Shown here: positions 45,722-58,800 of the stretch, in pieces
Numbering within the stretch: the first letter of the stretch is position 1
Layout: the number at the start of each line of letters is the position of its first letter
Assembly: GCA_038496675.1 (NCBI GenBank)
Contig: CM076656.1
Coordinates: 20,215,678 to 20,279,677 of the forward strand
Reading direction: 5' to 3'
Length of the DNA stretch: 64,000 bases
Source of the DNA: Rachycentron canadum
Lineage: Eukaryota > Chordata > Actinopteri > Carangiformes > Rachycentridae
Notes under the pieces: model-generated
Told to the model about the DNA's origin: nothing
The model's input: only the letters and a program-made list of their open reading frames with translations
Databases searched by the model: none
Made by a program: the position numbers and the translations under genes

Positions 45722-48700
45722 GTAAAGTGAAATTGATCTATTTGAAATAAAAGCATTGTGGATATGGGTATGGACGAAACTCCTACAAATACATTTTATT
45801 TACTTGGGAAGTATTCCAGGAAACTGGAAGAAAAGAGTCAATATTAACTATGGCAAAAAATTTGAAAGCCTGTCTTAGATGTATGTTTCTTAGTTTTAGT
45901 GTAGCTTATTCCTGAGAGCAATAAACGACCAGGAAGATAAGGGATGCCCTATTGTTTATGGAAGGGAAATTGACTGCGGTTGTTAAGAGCCATATAGGGA
46001 ACATTCAGTGTTTATTATTACTGTTGGCTGAGTTTACAACACTAAAATAAAAATGTTTACTGAACAATTTAATGCCTTTCACACTGGGGAAAATTAACAA
46101 AATAATTTTGTTCCTTATTTTAGCTATCATAGTTTTATTATATGGAAAATGTGAAAGAAAATCTTTTTTTTTTTTTTTTTAATACACTTTTGTGTATTTA
46201 ATTTTCATACTCCTTACAAAACAAAGATTGGTACCTTTATTTACACATTACATTTTTTTGGTCTATGTCTTAAATTTTGTTTGTTCATATAACTGAGGGG
46301 GTCTAGGGAAAAATGGGGGGGGGGGGTGTGATTATTATCTATTGTTGTAATTCAAACAAATATTCACCCTCAGTTGATAATACTTAAATTTTAATCATTT
46401 GCAATAACCTAACTTAACAAAGGGATCAATTATTCATTGGAGCAACATTGCAAATTTGCATCTATAATTAGTCATTGTTTATCAGTCTTGAAAAAAGCTG
46501 GTATTTAGTTTTTTATCAAGATGTCGCTGTTATTATATTTTGCACAGTTTAACAGAAATGGTCGTTACTTGGCATCAACCTACAAGACTTCATCTATCAG
46601 GTTATTTTGTCTGGTTTTCTGGAGTCGGTGGATTTAGAGGGATCTTTGTGTGCACACATGGTCTTTGTTGGGTGGTGTTCAGTACTTGAGGAGTATTTTA
46701 TTTTCACACCCCAGTTCTTACTGGCTCTACATTAGGAGCTTCAGTGCAGACATGCAGTGACAGGACAGGCTGCTCCGTTCCATTTAGCTCTATGAATTAT
46801 AGACAAAGACCCTGTTGTCTTCAACCCCAGCAACCTACTTCCCAGACTTAACAGACGCTCACTGTACTGGTTTTATTTTGGAAACATGCCCTGAATGTTA
46901 CTCTTTAGTTGCATAATAATACAGCAGACATTTAGATCTGTCCAGCCTGACATGAATGATATGTTGTCATCAGCATCTAATAAAAACATCCTCAGGCAAC
47001 ATAATTTAAGTGCGAAAAAAAATAGAGAGATGCCAGAAAACACAATGAGCACACTGGGAAGTGGACAGCTCTACAGTATAGTTTTATTTTAATTGGTTAT
47101 TTACATACATCCACAGCCTTTCTGGGGTCTTTGTATGTACAGGCTGCTGCACAGTGAGCCCAGGGACGGATGCATGGCCATACCAGCCATTTTACACCTC
47201 CAGTCTTCGCCTCGGCACTCACTGACCTGAGATGGATGATGATTTTTTTTATATATATATCATCTTCATGTATTGATATTATTAAGCTTTATTAAATCCA
47301 ATGCTCTTGAATAACATTAAAGTTTTAACATTGTAGTATTTTTGCAATATATCTTCATCAGTAACTTTCACTTGAGGCACATTAATTATTAAAAACACCC
47401 ATAAGAGCAGGTGATTGCATGTTTTTTATTAGAATCCTACATAATCTTTTCAGATATATCTGAAGGTAGTTTATTAGTTTATTATTTGAATAACTGATTA
47501 CTGAGAGCAGGACAGACTGATGGATTGATGGATATTATCAGTCTTTATCTGCAGGAGAAATGCTTTCATGAAAGTCTATTGAAAGCAAAACAAGTCTGCT
47601 GTGAACACAACTGTAATCGGTCATTGATGCCTGATTCATGTCAAAGCGATGCCTTTGTTTTCTTTTTTTTAACCATAGCAAAAAACAAGCTTATACAGAC
47701 ATATTGTTATCACATGCGTAGCTATTGTTGATTTATGTGGAACTGGAGTCTTGTTTTTTTTTTTTTTTTTTTTCATACTCTTTGTATTCTTCCTCAAATC
47801 TGAGGTTTGCAGTGAGGATGGGTTTATGTGTATCTGTGTTACTGCAGCTACCTTCAGTCTTTGTCTGACCTCTGTATACACCATTACCTTCTGAGTGGGT
47901 GGGTGGATCAGGGAGAAAGCTCTCACCTACCAGTGATGGACATCTTATTGAAAGCTTTCATGCCCTGAGAAACCAGTGAAGAGATGAGGAAAAACATGAA
48001 GTTATTTTCAGGGAGAAAAGTCAGTTAACTTTATTGAAGTGGGTCACTGAGACAAAACGGGTTTTAAAAGAAATCAATTTCAGCGTCACTCTGAAAAATG
48101 CAGATCCTGGATGAATACTGCTGTGGTGCAAAGCAAACAGTTGAGGGACGGTTACAGATGTTGTGAAATGCATTTGACAAACATTTTAGTTATTACATAC
48201 AGTGGTAGTCATCACAAACAGACCCATTATGTATTTATAATGCGTTAGGTGTTGCAGTGGCCACTGCAGCCAACACTGCTGCTCTATTGTAACTCGTTCT
48301 CTGTCTATTAAATGACACAGTGACACGTTATTCCAGCAGCACAGGTCATTTTTACATCTCGTCCATGCACTAAATTGTGACACTTCTGCATTGGCTCTGT
48401 CTGTTGCATTTGCAATATTATAGCTGCCCACATGCAAACGGACTGTGATTTCAAGTGATATTCTGGCCTTTGTGTGCTAGTTGGATTAATTAACCCGTTG
48501 ACCAGTTTTCACTCCCCTCCTATTTTTGCAGCAGGCTATTGTGTGGAAATGTGTGCGCAGCCTATTCAGATTGGTCAGCTGGTTTCTATGCAGATGAGAA
48601 GGATGCGGCAAAGTGGCTGTTCCAGAAAATATAGGCTTTAGTTAGTAAGGCACTTCATCTGAACACGTAGACATTGACAAGGCGATTGAGTGATCAAGTA

Positions 48701-51700
48701 ATTAGATGTGTGCTTTATCCTGTGGGATTGTGGTTATAAACCTCTATGCTAAACAGCTGTTTGGTATGGAGGTGTGCATGTCCTGCTGATTCCAGGGGCC
48801 TGTGCCAAAGGGCAGGGAATGTAGGTTGGTAGATGCAGAGAGGATACTGCATGTCTTTAAATGTGATGCAAATATCTTAACTGTTGTAGAAAGTCTCACT
48901 GGCGACAGTTTGAATTTATTTTCTTCTTCTCTCTTTAATTTCTGTGCATGCCCAAGGGCTTTTCATACAAAAGCAAACTTGAATGTATTACAGCATGTAG
49001 ACTGTAAGGTGTTATGTGTGGTAACAGTGGAATTTAAATGTGTATTGTATAACTGAGAGGTACAGGTGTGTGTATGTGTGTGTGTGGGTGAGAGAACAAG
49101 GCCACTTATGCATTTATGTCTACAGTCTAATCACTTGTGTAAGCTTAGATGAGGAGGAGGAGAGTGCATGTGAAGACTCGCACTTACATTTCAAACTAGC
49201 AAAGTAACATTAAAGTATGTCAACAAAAAGCAGGTGCCTGTGTGATTTCAGTGAGTGTCTTTCTCTAATTAAGTTAAGTGATGTAGTGTAAATGTCTAAA
49301 CAAGTACAGCTGAGCTTTGAATTATGACAGACATAATGGAAATGATAAATATTCAACATTGCAGATCTGTAGTTTTTACAGTGAAAGTGTGATTTATCAG
49401 CATGTCCTGCAATATGAACATTATGTATACAACAGGCATGGCAACTGCTGAGAACCCCCCTTTCTATACCTCCCTCCTTCCTTCCATCCTCACCTCATCG
49501 TTCCTCCCCCACTGGGAGGACATCTGGTCCCCGACCAGACCTGCCCTCTGCTCCCCTCCTCCTCCTATCCTCCAGCCTCTCCTCCCATCCACTCTACTCC
49601 TCTTCCTACATGCAGGGATCCACTTAAATACAGCGGAAGGGATTCAAGTGATCCACCATTGATTTGCTTTCTGTTTGAGCCCAGGATCTCTTCAGACTAA
49701 CGATGCACATTGTGCGATCTCCTCGAGCACAGGGATAACAATCTCGAGCATCTAAGAGGGAGGCGATGACCATCTGGAATGCAAATATTTTGGTCAGAGT
49801 CCACTCAACATGTCACAGCTTCTAAAGGATTGAGTTCAATTGACAACGTTCAATCCACTGGACACTCCACAGTGTAAGCCTCAGTTGGACATAGTGGCAC
49901 AAGTGTGCATGTTTGGTTTAGTGAGTGTGTGCATCATCATCGTGTTAATGCATAGTCATTCAAACTGATGGCCCCATTAGGCCTGGCTTAGTTTTTGCCT
50001 ACAGGTTTCACCACTGATAACAGCCAAGCCTGAAGGTTTATCCCAATTCCCCAAAGAGCCACCCAGCCCCTCTTTCCCATCACTGCCATCACCATGGCAA
50101 TGCCTCCATCTAAATGAACGCCTCCCTGTCTGGATCTGAATGTGTATTTCCCACCTATTAGACAGGGGAGGGGGTGGCTTTTTGTTCACCAGAGAGATTA
50201 GCCAGGAACGGGCCCTGCTCCAATGGTGTGCATGCACAGTTGGTCTCCTGTGATCTTTGTCAGACAAGGTAGAGACAAAGCTACATACACATGAAATGTT
50301 TACCTCTTGGATTAGGCTCCAGTGTCTGAGCCTCATTGTGCATGTACCTCACAGAGGAATTTAAGTATCAGCAATCTAGGCTGTTACTAATGCACAGCAG
50401 TTTCTGAGAGGTTTCCACCCACACACAGAATTACTCAGACTGTCATGTTATAAAAGCAGCAGGTTCTATAGGAACCTGGGCAGAGAACAGTTCAATACAT
50501 GCAGAGGATCAGATAGGGAAATATGCAGGTTGTCAGATTTGGATGAGAGAACAACTTCCTTCTGTAACTGTTCATCATATTTGCACAATTCATTTCCATG
50601 CATGAGGAGTTGGATGCTGTATGGAAAATGACAGCTTGTTTGACTCAGTGTTGTGCACTATGAGCCTTGTAAACACAGTGGCTTAACTTAATAAAACATT
50701 TGGACATTTTTACTATTTTGCCGGGGCAGTTTAGTCTAAAAAAGTCCTTATTGAGAAAAGGGATTCAGCTCCAGTCCAGTCACTGATTACCACTGATATG
50801 CTCAGATGAGCCAGTCCACAATTATCTGTCAGTTTCCATTATCTTCAAGATCAATCTTATTGCAGAGAAACAACCTCATTTAACCACTGCAGCTATCGCC
50901 TCTTCTTTTTTTGCTCTTTCCCTTGTATCTGTTTGTCTGTCTTCCTCCTCTCTGTATCTCTTACCCTAATCTAAATTAGAAAGATGTACACTATGATAAA
51001 AAACATCATTGTCAATTAAACTCTACACTAAATGTAAAATGTATTTCCTATTCCTACCCTGAAATACCCCTTGTTCCTACCAGGTTTTAGCACTTGTTGA
51101 ATTCTTTGTTATTTACAGCACTCGGCATCCAAATAATTGCGTCGCTATATTTGAACTATTGTTTTTCATCTGTGTGTGTAGTTTTGATATCCCCTAGTAA
51201 CTAATGCTGTTACAACTTGTGAGTAAAATGCCAGTTTGCCTGTTCTTCATTTTGTTAACGGCTGTGTGGCCGTTGCTACAATCCTCCCATATGGAGAAAG
51301 TGTTTAGTTAATGGCCCTCAAATGGCTTTATACGGTTTAAATGCTACAGTAAAAGCAGATGGTGCTAACAGTTGTCTAATGCCTCATGGCCCATGGTAGG
51401 CTAAACAGTTTTTACTTAATCTCCTGTATAGAAGGGGTGTAACAAATCTCCAAATTTACAGTGTTGTTCAGACTTTTTTTTTTTTTTTTTGGATGACAAA
51501 ATGTTCCCACACTGCTGGCTTGAAGTTGCCCAGGGGATCTGTAGTTTCAGGGTTATTAAGCTAATTAAACTAGCTAAACTTTGTCATTTTAAAGTAATTT
51601 TTTCTGGCATTTTTTGCATCTATTGTCATGACATGCAGCACAAATCCTCAGGTTGAATTTAAACCTGGGCCACTGGTGTAACTTCGTATATTTACAAAAC

Positions 51701-52048
51701 ATACAGCTTCCCCTTGCACCTGCGGTGGTGGGTTAGGGTCGGGGGTCGCAGGTCCATCATTTGTATGGTCTCAGTTTCAGAAACATTATTCTGCTACAGC
51801 ATATACATTAAATGCAACCTTCCCTCTGCAACGTTTGGATCGAATGTGGAACCAACTGACTGTTTGGTGTCTTTCAAGCCATTTCATACTAACTGCACAT
51901 TAATTTGTGCTTATTCTATGCTCTTATAATGATTTTGGACTCTGACAACTCCTTTGGCATTTCTCCCTGTTTTTACTCAGGTCAGCGTTTGCAGACAGTT
52001 CAGATGCAGAAGTTCTGACCATCTGTGTTTTTCTTATTCTCTCATCAG
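45722..52048 (+). other. xpr1: xpr1 intron 1
   Basis: GTAAAG donor; CTCTCATCAG acceptor at 52048. AT-rich, with T runs at about 46165-46180 and 47754-47773 and a C/T-rich stretch at 49455-49615. A repeat-poor block at 48470-48630 contains GGATTAATTAACC. No exons or other genes recognised. Confidence 0.9.
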
Positions 52049-52100
52049 GCGTTCAAGGAAATGCTGTATGCAGCCCAGGACCAAGCTCCATCCATAGAAG
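52049..52100 (+). CDS. xpr1: XPR1 exon 2 (SPX domain)
   Basis: This 52-bp exon encodes residues 24-40 plus one base: AFKEMLYAAQDQAPSIE, matching human XPR1 AFKDMLYSAQDQAPS in the next part of the SPX helical hairpin. It enters in phase 0 after CATCAG and leaves in phase 1 at AAG|GTAAAG. The frame remains open past the donor for about 37 codons, but the residues there are not SPX-like. Exon 3, expected to carry the EDTVKRYF region, is not found by eye in the remaining 12 kb. Confidence 0.94.
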
Positions 52101-53819
52101 GTAAAGAGACTCCCTGTTTGTATAAAGAAACCCAGACACACATCCACCCACAGATACACACTTCTGTACCCACTGCCCCCTGCTCAGGGCCGGTTTGGGC
52201 ATCTCCAGAATAACAGCCCCCCATCTACTAAAAATAGGCAATCACTGCTAACATGCTGCCACTCACTCCACAGTCTCTGACTCAACCAATTACCAAATCC
52301 CTACCTTTATTTTTTCTATCTTCGCTAACCTGCTTGAAGTAATATAAAAGGGATAGGAGGAGAAAATTGCTGAAAAGAAACATCAAAGGTTTACTGAAGT
52401 GAAACAGTGAAATGTTTTGCATCATGGAAACTGTCTGGATGCAGTAACCTTTGTTGGTTGAAAATTATCCAAATAACTTGTTCTGGTTTTCACCATAATA
52501 GACCAGAGCTGAGGTTCAGTCTTGAGTTGTGCTACTTAACATAGCAAAGATAAGGAAGGCCTCTGGCTATAATTAATCTTTGGCATTAGACTGCAATTGA
52601 TGTGTAATGAGGGAAAGAATGTGAACCATTTGTTTTTATTTTAGATACCGGTTTGTGGAAGTAAACAACTTTATTTAGTTGCAGTCTGGAGACGTACATT
52701 ACTGAGAATCCATGTGTCTGAGACTGAGAATGTGTCAGGAGAATCTGTGATGCAAAACATGGAAATATGGCTGCTTGAGAGTGACCGGCCACGTGTCTGT
52801 CTACATGTCTTTCTTATCATGTGATGAGTGTGTCTGCCTGGGTCCAAACGTGTGTGTGTGTGTGCAGTGAAAGATTTTTCAGTGTTGCCCCTCGCAGAGC
52901 TGCGACTCCCTGTGCTCATTTCCAGCCGAGCAGGCTTGATGTGGATGGGAATATGATGTGATTCTATCCAAAGATGACTGTGTGTTACCAACGTGTAACA
53001 GATGGATGACACAACTTTGCCTCTGCGTGTGTTAGTAAGCCTCAGGCACAAAGACCAGTTCCAGCCATTTGTTGACTTTATTTTATACTGCACGAGAAAG
53101 GAGATATGAGATGTAAAATATTGTGTGTATATGTACATATGTGTATCGCTCGTTCCTAAATAGTACATTTAATCCTCCTAACATCTTGTTCAGCGACAAC
53201 ATATGAGCTGTCTCTCCTTTTGAGCGCTGTCTCCAGAGGCTGTTAGTCAGGCCAGGGAAGCTCAACATGGATGATAAATCATTTCCCGTCTCAGGTCTGA
53301 GCTGTGCTCATGGGTCACTGCTCTGCCTCTGTCAGCTTGTGGCAAGATAGGTGAGCGTTTCTTATGAATAGAGACGGAATCAATCAATCACTATCAATCT
53401 GCTATTGTTGTGACGTTTCAACATTCCCCACTCAGTTATATTTGATTTGTGTGCTTCTCACACTTGTTACACAAGACACTGTGTTACCAAAAGACTGAAG
53501 CAGGGAAATGTAGAGACAGGATCAGCAGTAGGAAAAATCTTTTAGTGAGTCAGAGGGTTGACAGTTTATTTTATTTTATTTTTTTTTTGGTGATTTTATT
53601 GGAAATAATGAAAAACAGCAGCAGAAGCAGAGAAACAGCATTATTGAGCTCCATCAAAAACACTGTCCTGTACCCAAGGTTTGTTGACTTTTCATAAGTG
53701 AAACAAGATTAGCAGGCGTTATAAAATTCAAGCTCACTGCAGCTTTCGCTTCAGGTTCTCTAGACCCAGTCTTTCAAATCTGATTGAATTTGAAATGGGC
53801 CCCAACGATAATGGAAAAA

Positions 53820-53985
53820 ATATGCTGCACTTATATCATATTTTTGACCTTAGTAGACAAAGCACTTTACACACTTGCACAGTGAAGGTGGCAGAGCTGC
53901 TCTGTTCAATGTCTTGCTCAAGGACAGTTCGACACATGGACAACAGGAGCCGGCAATTGAACCAACAACACCTTCTAACCCATCC
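53820..53985 (+). mobile_element. Dispersed fish repeat fragment (GTCTTGCTCAAGGACA type)
   Basis: GCACTTTACACACTTGCACA, then GGTGGCAGAGCTGC, TCAATGTCTTGCTCAAGGAC, AGTTCGACACATGGAC and GGAGCCGGCAATTGAACCAA. The order matches a common teleost interspersed repeat (..TGTCTTGCTCAAGGACACTT..GGAGCCGGGAATCGAACC). The GAACC end looks tRNA-like but no intact tRNA is present. Confidence 0.65.
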
Positions 53986-55244
53986 TGCACTTTCACATCA
54001 TCCTAGATCATATACTGTATGTACACGTCTCAAAGTTGGGTCCCAAAATCAGAACATGCAGGAAAAAAAACAGGAGACCTGCAGCTAATTTCTTTTTAGT
54101 GTCAGTTATTATTTTCTGAGGTATTGTTTGGTGTATAAAACAATTACAAGGTGATTGCTTCACATTGCTTGTTTTGGCCAACTAGGAGTCCAACACACAC
54201 AAATATACAGTTTAGTGTTACTTAAAACAACTACAAACCAACAAATCCTCACAAAAAAGAATCAGGAACTTGGGATCGTTTGTTTTTTCTCCCATGAGAA
54301 AGTTTTATGTCGTCATTGCACATGCAGAGATTGTGATGTCAGTGAAAACACAATATATTTTAAAGCCAGATTTCAACGACTGATTATGAGTTGTTGATTC
54401 AAGCGTATGCTCTTTTCTCTCCCGCTCTCCTTTCCCCCGTCTGTGTTCTGTCTTGTACTTTACAAAAAGCGAGGTTTTTTGTATTCAGAAGATGTTTCCC
54501 TTGCCTGAGGGAGACCGTTTACTGGGCTAAAACTAGTTGCTCACCCACTCTGCTCTCTCGCTGCAAACCCTGCTGTACCTGATAAAGCTGTGTGGTACAG
54601 AGACACAACTCTGAACAGGCACCACTTCAAAGCCTCTGTCAGGGCCTCGACATGTGTCGTTGTCAGATTGGCCGACAACGGCAAAAATAAATAGTGTGAT
54701 ATTTATGGTTTGATCTTTCTTTAAGTGCATAATTGTAGCTCATGTTATATTATGGGTTGCAGTTCTAGTGTAGCTTTTGTTTAAACAAACATTACCTGAT
54801 TGACACTTCCACCACAGAGAGCCTCTGTGGGAACATACCACAGAAAATACACTTTGTTCCTCACCATTTTCCAACAGATTAATCATTCAGCTTATGTAAG
54901 ATGGATTCACAGTAATTAAGGGAGCTTGATGCAAACAGACGTGCACTAACACATGCACATTACGGTGTCTCTGCTGCTGCATGTGACCCTTCACCTCTCG
55001 TTAAGATCCATTGTTCTCATTCCCTCCGTCCCTCCATTGGTCCTTGTGTAATTGTAATTAAAACATGCCTGTCCCTGTTATGTGGAGAGCCAGTGGAAGA
55101 CAACAGAGCGAACAGCTGGTTGGGTCTCTGGTTCCCCCCGTTCCAACCATTAGAATGAGTTATGCCACAATCTAATTCAATTAGCCTGTTGATTATTACA
55201 GATATCTGAGAACAATGGCTCCAGATAATAAACACACAGCTTTA

Positions 55245-55246
<2 letters not shown>

Positions 55247-55280
<34 letters not shown>
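55247..55280. repeat. (GT)n microsatellite
   Basis: Uninterrupted GT run of 34 bp followed by TTGTGTGTTTGTG. Confidence 0.95.
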
Positions 55281-55283
<3 letters not shown>

Positions 55284-55430
55284 TGTGTTTGTGCATGTGT
55301 GTGTGCGTATTTTTAAGTAAATACATGTTCATAGACTGGCCATGCTGCATTTGCCAATATTTATATTAAATCATTTTCTAATCCTGTATGTGGGTATGAG
55401 CTTTTACACTGCAAATCATTCATCTCCTGT

Positions 55431-55491
55431 CTCATTCATTCACCCATTCATTCATCCTTCCTTCATTCATTCAATCATTCATTAATTCATT
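55431..55491. repeat. (ATTC)n tetranucleotide repeat
   Basis: ATTC/ATCC units with interruptions over about 60 bp. Confidence 0.9.
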
Positions 55492-55616
55492 GTGTCCATT
55501 CTGTTGCTCTGTAAATGGTCAGTTACTGTGATGGTATCTGTGAAAGGCTGGGAAGATGGTAGTGATGGCACTGTTAGATTCACTCAGGGAGTAAGGGCGG
55601 GGCTCGTGTACCCTGA

Positions 55617-55686
55617 ACACACACGCACATGCACATGCACATGCACACATGCACACATGCACACATGCACACACGCACACACACAG
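55617..55686. repeat. ACATGC / ACACATGC higher-order CA-type array
   Basis: Three ACATGC hexamers followed by three ACACATGC octamers and CA units. Strictly alternating purine-pyrimidine. Confidence 0.88.
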
Positions 55687-55793
55687 TCTGAGGAGGGGGA
55701 TGGGGTGACAAAAAGCTCAGAGGACCAGAGAATGGATTTTCCTCTGAATCAGAAGGTGTTGATATCTGGACATGAATGAATCAGCTCATTCAG

Positions 55794-55825
55794 CCCCCCC
55801 CCCCCCCCCCAAAAAAAATAAAAAA
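55794..55825. repeat. C17 run followed by A-rich run
   Basis: 17 consecutive C then A8 and (A)nT units. Confidence 0.9.
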
Positions 55826-58800
55826 ATAAAATCAACTAAAATGAATGGATGGTTTCTCACATAACACTACAGTGTATATTATATAGTGAAGTAAATGAAA
55901 TAGTAAAGTAAATGCCCACCTTATTTTCACTACCGCCTTGTGGCCTGGGCGTCAGTTGCCATATCCCTTTAGGGCTTTTCATGTTTTATGCAGTCAAATC
56001 AATAACTATATAAAAGCTGCAGTGTGAAAACAGGATGCAGCGTTTCTTTGTGTGGCAATGAGTTCATTTGTCATGAGTCCATTCCCACTATAAAGAAATG
56101 TGATGGTATTTACTAAAAAGTTTTGTGGCCTGACACCAAAACTTTTAGCCTTCTCTGATGTTCAAATCAGGCCTCAGTTAATGCACAGTCCTTGATGTTA
56201 TAATGAATTTTGTCTCTATAGCCACGATAGGACTGGCAACATGAATCATAAATAAAACTGTGATATTTTTCCACTGTATCCAATACACAGTATATATCTC
56301 TATTTCAGTATAATTCCTAATACATAGAATTACACTAGTATCATAATTCAGGTCCCTGCATTAAAACATTGTTTATTCTATTGAAAAATTTGGTAAATCA
56401 CACCCAAGTTAAATTTGACCCTGAACAAAAACAGAGCTCAAAGCAACAAAAATAGTTGTGGGGTGTTTGGCTTAAAACAATAATATACAAAAATATAGTC
56501 ATTTACTACATCCCACGTGGAACAAGCCACAGTACATCGAGTATATTCTTAATATCGCCCACCCCATTGTCACTGCCAGCTCTCATTCAGTCCACAAACC
56601 AAAGAAAGATTCATCCTGCAGCAGAGAAAAATGAAAGTGCATCACAGGTTATCTGTGTTTTTCTGGTGTGAAACTGCTGAGATAGAGATGTTTAGGTATC
56701 AGTGTACGTTTGAATGTTCATATATCCGCTGTATCCATCTGCTTATGACTTTTTATGAAGTTTTTGTCTGCTATGGAGCCATTGGAGATGGAAACTTCAC
56801 ATTTATGCTGTTTTCAGACTGGGGAGAGAAAACAGTGTAATTTCTTAAAAGAACAGTATGAAACCACTACTTAAGCTTGACTTCAGTCACATGATCAAGA
56901 CAAAAGAATTCAATAGAATAAATTCAATAGAACACAAAAAACAACAAAACCCTTTCCTTAGTGCCAGATGGATGTGTGGATGGATGAAATTTATGTTTCT
57001 CTGTTTGTAATTGAGTCAGAACAAGACAAACACAAAGCCAGATGTTCATTGTTCCATCCCAGACACCTGTACCACTCACAGCCTCCCGCTCTCCACCGTG
57101 CAGCCTGTCAAGGTTTTGTTCTCACGATCCCCTTGGTATAATATTGTCGCCTCTCTTTAGGCTCTTTATGGCTTTGATTACAGGGGAATAAACAGAACCG
57201 TAAACCTGCAAACTGTGGGACCTCCCTCTGCCCCTTCAGCTCTGACCAAGCCTAATGAATATTTTTGTTTCTGTGCGTGAGCCATCGCACTCAATCTGTT
57301 TAATGAAAGCAGCAACATGAGTCACAGCCAGAGATGATCTCAACTTCACCTTTCAACCAACCAGCACTTATTCTGCTATTTTCTATTGTTGTCCATGCTG
57401 CTTGCTCACCCGCCATTTTGTCTGCTAGTGTTGACGAACACGATGAGAGGTTATTTGAAGGCTGGTAGCCTGTGGTATACAGTGCTGATTGTTATTCTGC
57501 TGGCGTATATGATGGAACAGCAGCTGTTATTACTGTTGTTGGTTCCCCTTGGAGTTTGTCCTGATTTTCTTGCCTTCTTCATAATTTTTTTTTTTTTTTA
57601 TTTAGGCAGGTTTCAATACATTCCTTTTTGTTCTAAATAATTCCTGTATATTGCATTCAGTCCAAGATGTTGGATACCTTTGTTGCCTTCATGTGCAATC
57701 AGTGTTTATTTGTTATTACTCAACAAATATAAGTAATAAACAACAGCAAAAAAAAGATATATCCTCCTTGTATTAAGTATGAACAACATTGTATGCATCT
57801 CTACAGTAGATAAATGAATGAACACACACAGTGTCTCCAAAGGCACTGTAGCTCACGCATACATGCACAGCAGACACTAAGAGGAACCAGATAGAAAAAC
57901 ATATACAACTCTCTGTGTGCAGACAGATGCAGGCATGATGGTGGGGGTGAGGGGTGAGGGGGGTTAGGCAGACATTCAAAAGGTGATTGAAGCAAGAAAA
58001 GGATTGGAGACAGATGGACAAGCAGACAGGTAGATAGGCAGGAGGGTTCAGCAGGACAGTGGTCTGGCAGCCAGGGTCTCCCACCAGCCTGCATTATTGA
58101 TGGGCTCTTTGACAAGCTGCTGCTCGCTACCAAGCGCTAATTGTTGGGTTTTTGTGGGGGTTGGTGTCTCTTTTTTTTGTCCTTAATCTTGGCGCCTACT
58201 TGAAAATGTATATTGACAAAGTTAAGATAACTCAGATGGAGCCACAGGAATGACTCTATTGGCCCAAACTGAGCTCTTTTACACCTGTAAAGCAAACTAA
58301 TTATATTGTTGCTGATTCTAGGCAAAACCTTATTTGCTGTCTGTGAAATGTCTGAATCAGGCTGCATGTCAGTGCCTGTTACTTTGCTCCGTACCAGCTT
58401 TATTTGCAGGAGAGGAGAGATGCTTAAGGCTCTTATATTCAGTAGATGTTATTAGTCCTTAATAGACTAGATCACCACAGCATCAAGTTCTTAAATAATT
58501 CAGGAAGTTTCTTGAGCTTGTGCAGTTGCATCAAGTTCATAATCAAGGCAGAAAACAGGTTTTCTCTTCATCCAAGCAGGTTCAGCTTCTGCAGTGGATT
58601 TTAACTGTCCTCGATCTTACAAAGCAGTGGAGGAGGGAGGTAGCTGTGGGTTGAGGGATTGGTCCTTTGATGAGGCTTCTAAGGGTATTAGAGAGCAGAG
58701 AAGCAGGGAGGGGGGTCAGGGTCAATATAAACCTAGGATCGCTTTCCCAAGGTCAGTGACTAATCGAATTGAGATAATTGAAGGTAAAAAATGTGATAGG

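Noticed and set aside
53940..53975. tRNA-like GGAGCCGG...TTGAACC ending
   Set aside because: Part of a dispersed SINE-like fragment. No cloverleaf with acceptor and anticodon arms could be built.
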